Shown: positions 5,016 to 7,389 of the stretch, piece by piece
Position numbering within the stretch: position 1 is the stretch's first letter
How the letters are laid out: each line of letters begins with the position of its first letter
Source of the DNA: Pseudomonadota bacterium
GTDB taxonomy: Bacteria; Pseudomonadota; Alphaproteobacteria; Rhodospirillales; Magnetospirillaceae
Direction of reading: 5' to 3'
Length of the DNA stretch: 7,389 bases
Assembly (NCBI GenBank): GCA_023458315.1
Contig: JAEXAH010000039.1
Coordinates: forward strand, 1-7,389
Notes under the pieces: generated by a model
What the model saw: only the letters and a program-made list of their open reading frames with translations
The model's database searches: none
What the model was told of the DNA's origin: nothing
Made by a program: the position numbers and the translations under genes

Positions 5016-7389
5016 CTAGAACGCATTGAACGGAACGCTGCCCAGGGTCTTGAAGACCACGTTGAAGGTCAGCGAATAGCCGGACAGATAATCGCGGTCA
5101 TAGGTGTAATTGCGGCGCATGTCGGTGATGAAGGTAAAGCATTCGTCGTCATAGACCAGCTTGGTTTCCCATCCCAACGGCCCGCCATCCTCGGTCAGGT
5201 CGTAGGTGACGCCGCCGCGCAGCGACCAATAGCGGGTCAGGGCCGACGACAGGTTCCACGCCGCGTAATGGCGACGGTCGAAGCTGTTGCCGTCGCCATC
5301 GTCGTCGCTGCGGTCGAACATCAGATAGGACAGGTCGGAGCGCAGGATCGGGCTGCCCATGCTGACGGTGTTCTCGGTGCGGCGCATTTCCAGGGTCTTC
5401 TGGTCCAGGCGCACGCGGTTCATCAGCGACAGGTTCCGCGACGGGGCGATATCCAGGCTGCCGACGTAATCCGACAGCTTGTTGTCGAACCCGGCGCCGG
5501 GGCGGAAGGTGGTGTCCTCGCGCGTGCGCCAGCCCTGGGCGGCCGAGGCGGCGATCCAGCTTGAATTGCTGGGATAGGCGCGCCAGCGCAGGCCATAGGC
5601 GCCGCGCACGCCGCCTTCGACCCGGTCCAGGCCGGGCAGGCGGTTGGGGCGGAAGACGTTGATGTCGTCCAGTTCGAAGCCGATGGAATCCTCGTTGGGG
5701 ATCTTGGCCGGGTTGTTGCCGTGGGGGCTGGCCGCGACCATGGCCACGGGTTCCAGAATCTGCGGCATGGTCTGGGACGGCCGCACGAACGGCATGCGCC
5801 AGTTGGCGGCCACCGTCGGGATGGCGCGCCCGGCATTGGCCGATCCCACATTGGTCAGCTCATCGGAATGATAGGCGTCGCCGCGCAGGCTGGTGCTGAC
5901 GGTGGTGATGTCGCCCAGGCTGCCGTAATAGGGGCGTTGCCAGCCCATGGTGGTGGACAGGCGGGCGGAATTGGTGCCGGAACTGCGGCCATAGGCCAGT
6001 ACGTCGGTGTCCAGGGTGTAATAGCCGCCCTTGGCGTCGGGCACGCTCATGTTGGACGAGGTGATGTGCGGCAACACCAGCGGCGATTTGCTGGCGACAT
6101 CCTGTTCGCGCATGCCCTGGTACGAGAACGCCTCGGCCATGAAATAGCTGCGACGGCCGAATCCTTCCACATAGGGGCGGGTGGTCAGCCACGGCCGCTC
6201 GTTGTCCATGCGGTAGGAATAGATGCGGGTGTAGGTGTCGTCGCTGGCCCGTTCCAACTGATAGCCGGTGCGCCAGTTGCGGTCCAGGTCGAAACGGGCG
6301 CGCGAATTGATGTGGCCGCGCAGGTCGTCGTCGTATTTGTCGGCGGTCAGGCTGGCGCGGGTCACTTCCTCGCCTTCGGTGCCGCGCCAGCGATGCTCGC
6401 CCGCCAGGACCACATGGCGCAGGATGTTGTCGGTTTCCTGAAGTTGTGTGGCCTTCTTGGCGGTGCTGGCCGGGAACAGGAAGCGCGGCGCGAAGGTCAG
6501 GTCCTGATTTTCTTTGATCGCCCAGAAATAGGGCACGGTGATGTTGGTGCCGATGTTGCTGGACTGGCCCGCCGTCGGGGTCAGGAAGCCGCTTTGCCGC
6601 TTCACCGTCGGGTCGGGATGGGACAGGTACGGGGTGTAGAGTACCGGCACGCCGCCCACTTCCATCCAGGCGTCGCGGTATTCGATCACCTGTTCCTGCT
6701 GGTTGTGGGTGATGCGCTTGGCCTTGGCCTGCCACAGTGGGGTGCGGCCGGGATTGCGGCGGCACGGTTCGCAGGCGGTGTAATCGGCATCCTCGAAATC
6801 GGTGCGGTTGCCCTCGACCCGGCGGGCGCTGGCGGCGTTCATGCGCGAATTGTCCACCAGGACGGCGCGGATCTGCTGGGCGACGCCTTCCTTGAAGTCG
6901 CCGGTCAGCTCGAAATAATTCGAGGTCAGCACCTCGCCGGACGGCTCGGCCAGGATGACGTTGCCCGAGGCGGCGACGATGTCCTGCTTCAGGTTGTAGC
7001 TGACCTGATCGGCCACCAGCATGCGGCCGCTTTGGGCGATTTCGACCCGGCCGCGGGCGGTGACGATGCCCAATTCGCGGTCATAGGTGATCTGGTCGGC
7101 GGTCATGGCCACCGGCTTTTCGCCGTCGCCTTCGTCGGCCTGGGTGGACTGGCCGGTGATCAGGCCGATGGCGCCGTGCGGGGTCTTTCCGGCGGGGCGC
7201 GGGGCGGCGGTGGTTTCCATGGCCGGGGCGGTGGCGGGAACGGCCGTCTGTTGCGGCGCCGGAGTGACGGCGGCCACCGGTTGCGGGCGGCGCGGCGCGG
7301 GGGCGGCGGTGCCGCTGGCCTCGTCGCCCCAGGCGTCGCCCCAGCCGCCGATCTCGGCCGCCGACGGGCCGTTGGGCATGGGGATGGCC
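5016..7389 (-). CDS. lptD: LPS-assembly outer-membrane protein LptD, N-terminus cut by the window
   Basis: LptD is the outer-membrane beta-barrel that, plugged by LptE, places lipopolysaccharide in the outer leaflet. Residue numbers here count from the Met at 7379. Residues 20-85 are a Pro/Ala-rich linker. An LptA/OstA-type jellyroll follows (about 88-200: A-D-Q-I-T-Y-D near 94-100, G-R-V-E-I, S-Y-N, G-N-V-I-L). Then comes the family stretch A-C-E-P-C (202-206) with P-L-W-Q-A-K-A-K-R-I-T-H (214-225) and V-P-V-L-Y-T-P-Y (244-251). The remainder is the barrel, with many aromatic strands and a C-terminal Phe as expected for a BAM substrate. The frame stays open through the right edge (A-I-P before the Met) and no signal peptide is seen, so the true start lies outside the window. 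At least 790 residues are present, similar to E. coli (784 with signal peptide). Only three cysteines are visible: C203, C206 and C747. Being upstream of surA links client and chaperone. Confidence 0.95.
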   Translation of the reverse strand, partial: AIPMPNGPSAAEIGGWGDAWGDEASGTAAPAPRRPQPVAAVTPAPQQTAVPATAPAMETTAAPRPAGKTPHGAIGLITGQSTQADEGDGEKPVAMTADQITYDRELGIVTARGRVEIAQSGRMLVADQVSYNLKQDIVAASGNVILAEPSGEVLTSNYFELTGDFKEGVAQQIRAVLVDNSRMNAASARRVEGNRTDFEDADYTACEPCRRNPGRTPLWQAKAKRITHNQQEQVIEYRDAWMEVGGVPVLYTPYLSHPDPTVKRQSGFLTPTAGQSSNIGTNITVPYFWAIKENQDLTFAPRFLFPASTAKKATQLQETDNILRHVVLAGEHRWRGTEGEEVTRASLTADKYDDDLRGHINSRARFDLDRNWRTGYQLERASDDTYTRIYSYRMDNERPWLTTRPYVEGFGRRSYFMAEAFSYQGMREQDVASKSPLVLPHITSSNMSVPDAKGGYYTLDTDVLAYGRSSGTNSARLSTTMGWQRPYYGSLGDITTVSTSLRGDAYHSDELTNVGSANAGRAIPTVAANWRMPFVRPSQTMPQILEPVAMVAASPHGNNPAKIPNEDSIGFELDDINVFRPNRLPGLDRVEGGVRGAYGLRWRAYPSNSSWIAASAAQGWRTREDTTFRPGAGFDNKLSDYVGSLDIAPSRNLSLMNRVRLDQKTLEMRRTENTVSMGSPILRSDLSYLMFDRSDDDGDGNSFDRRHYAAWNLSSALTRYWSLRGGVTYDLTEDGGPLGWETKLVYDDECFTFITDMRRNYTYDRDYLSGYSLTFNVVFKTLGSVPFNAF

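Noticed and set aside
5003..5026. surA start at ATG 5026
   Set aside because: It overlaps the end of lptD, lacks a ribosome binding site and places extra residues before the signal peptide. ATG 5002 has AAGGA at good spacing.
2821..5029. Long plus-strand frames (2821-3855 and 3353-5029)
   Set aside because: Both lie antisense to pdxA and surA, which carry clear family motifs. The translations show no recognisable domain.
1..7389. Insertion sequences, prophage, CRISPR or defence genes
   Set aside because: No transposase, integrase, spaced direct repeats or Cas-like motifs were seen. The window is mostly conserved housekeeping genes with uniform composition apart from the low-complexity half of the unknown protein.

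Overview
The window is high-GC DNA (mostly G or C at the third codon position). It encodes, entirely on the minus strand, the conserved lptD - surA - pdxA - rsmA cluster, followed by a large protein I do not recognise and the start of one more gene. The same four-gene order is known from E. coli, so the order alone does not fix the lineage. The high GC, the CxxC-containing LptD and three close GANTC (CcrM-type) sites fit an alphaproteobacterium, possibly Rhodospirillales/Magnetospirillum-like. That placement is inference from style, not from a database match.

Layout in the direction of transcription, right to left. lptD (5016-7389) enters from the right edge with its N-terminus, and presumably its signal peptide, missing. 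After 13 bases comes surA (3737-5002), then after 4 bases pdxA (2710-3732, GTG start). rsmA (1877-2713) overlaps pdxA by an ATGA. A 109-base gap follows, then a 517-residue protein of unknown function (214-1767): an acidic, proline-rich, internally repetitive first half and a compact, probably helical second half. Bases 33-213 are non-coding and contain a near-perfect palindrome, two stem-loops and three GANTC sites. At the left edge a strong Shine-Dalgarno sequence precedes a GTG codon that appears to open another gene, of which only about ten codons are visible.

The four recognised genes combine outer-membrane assembly (LptD, the LPS translocon barrel, and SurA, the periplasmic chaperone known to help fold it) with two cytosolic housekeeping enzymes (PdxA for vitamin B6, RsmA for 16S rRNA dimethylation). 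Tight spacing suggests one transcript from lptD through rsmA. The unknown gene could be read through from it or have its own weak promoter in the gap.

No mobile element, CRISPR array, tRNA or rRNA was found. The parts least explained by known families are the repetitive acidic/proline protein and the structured, GANTC-rich region 33-213.
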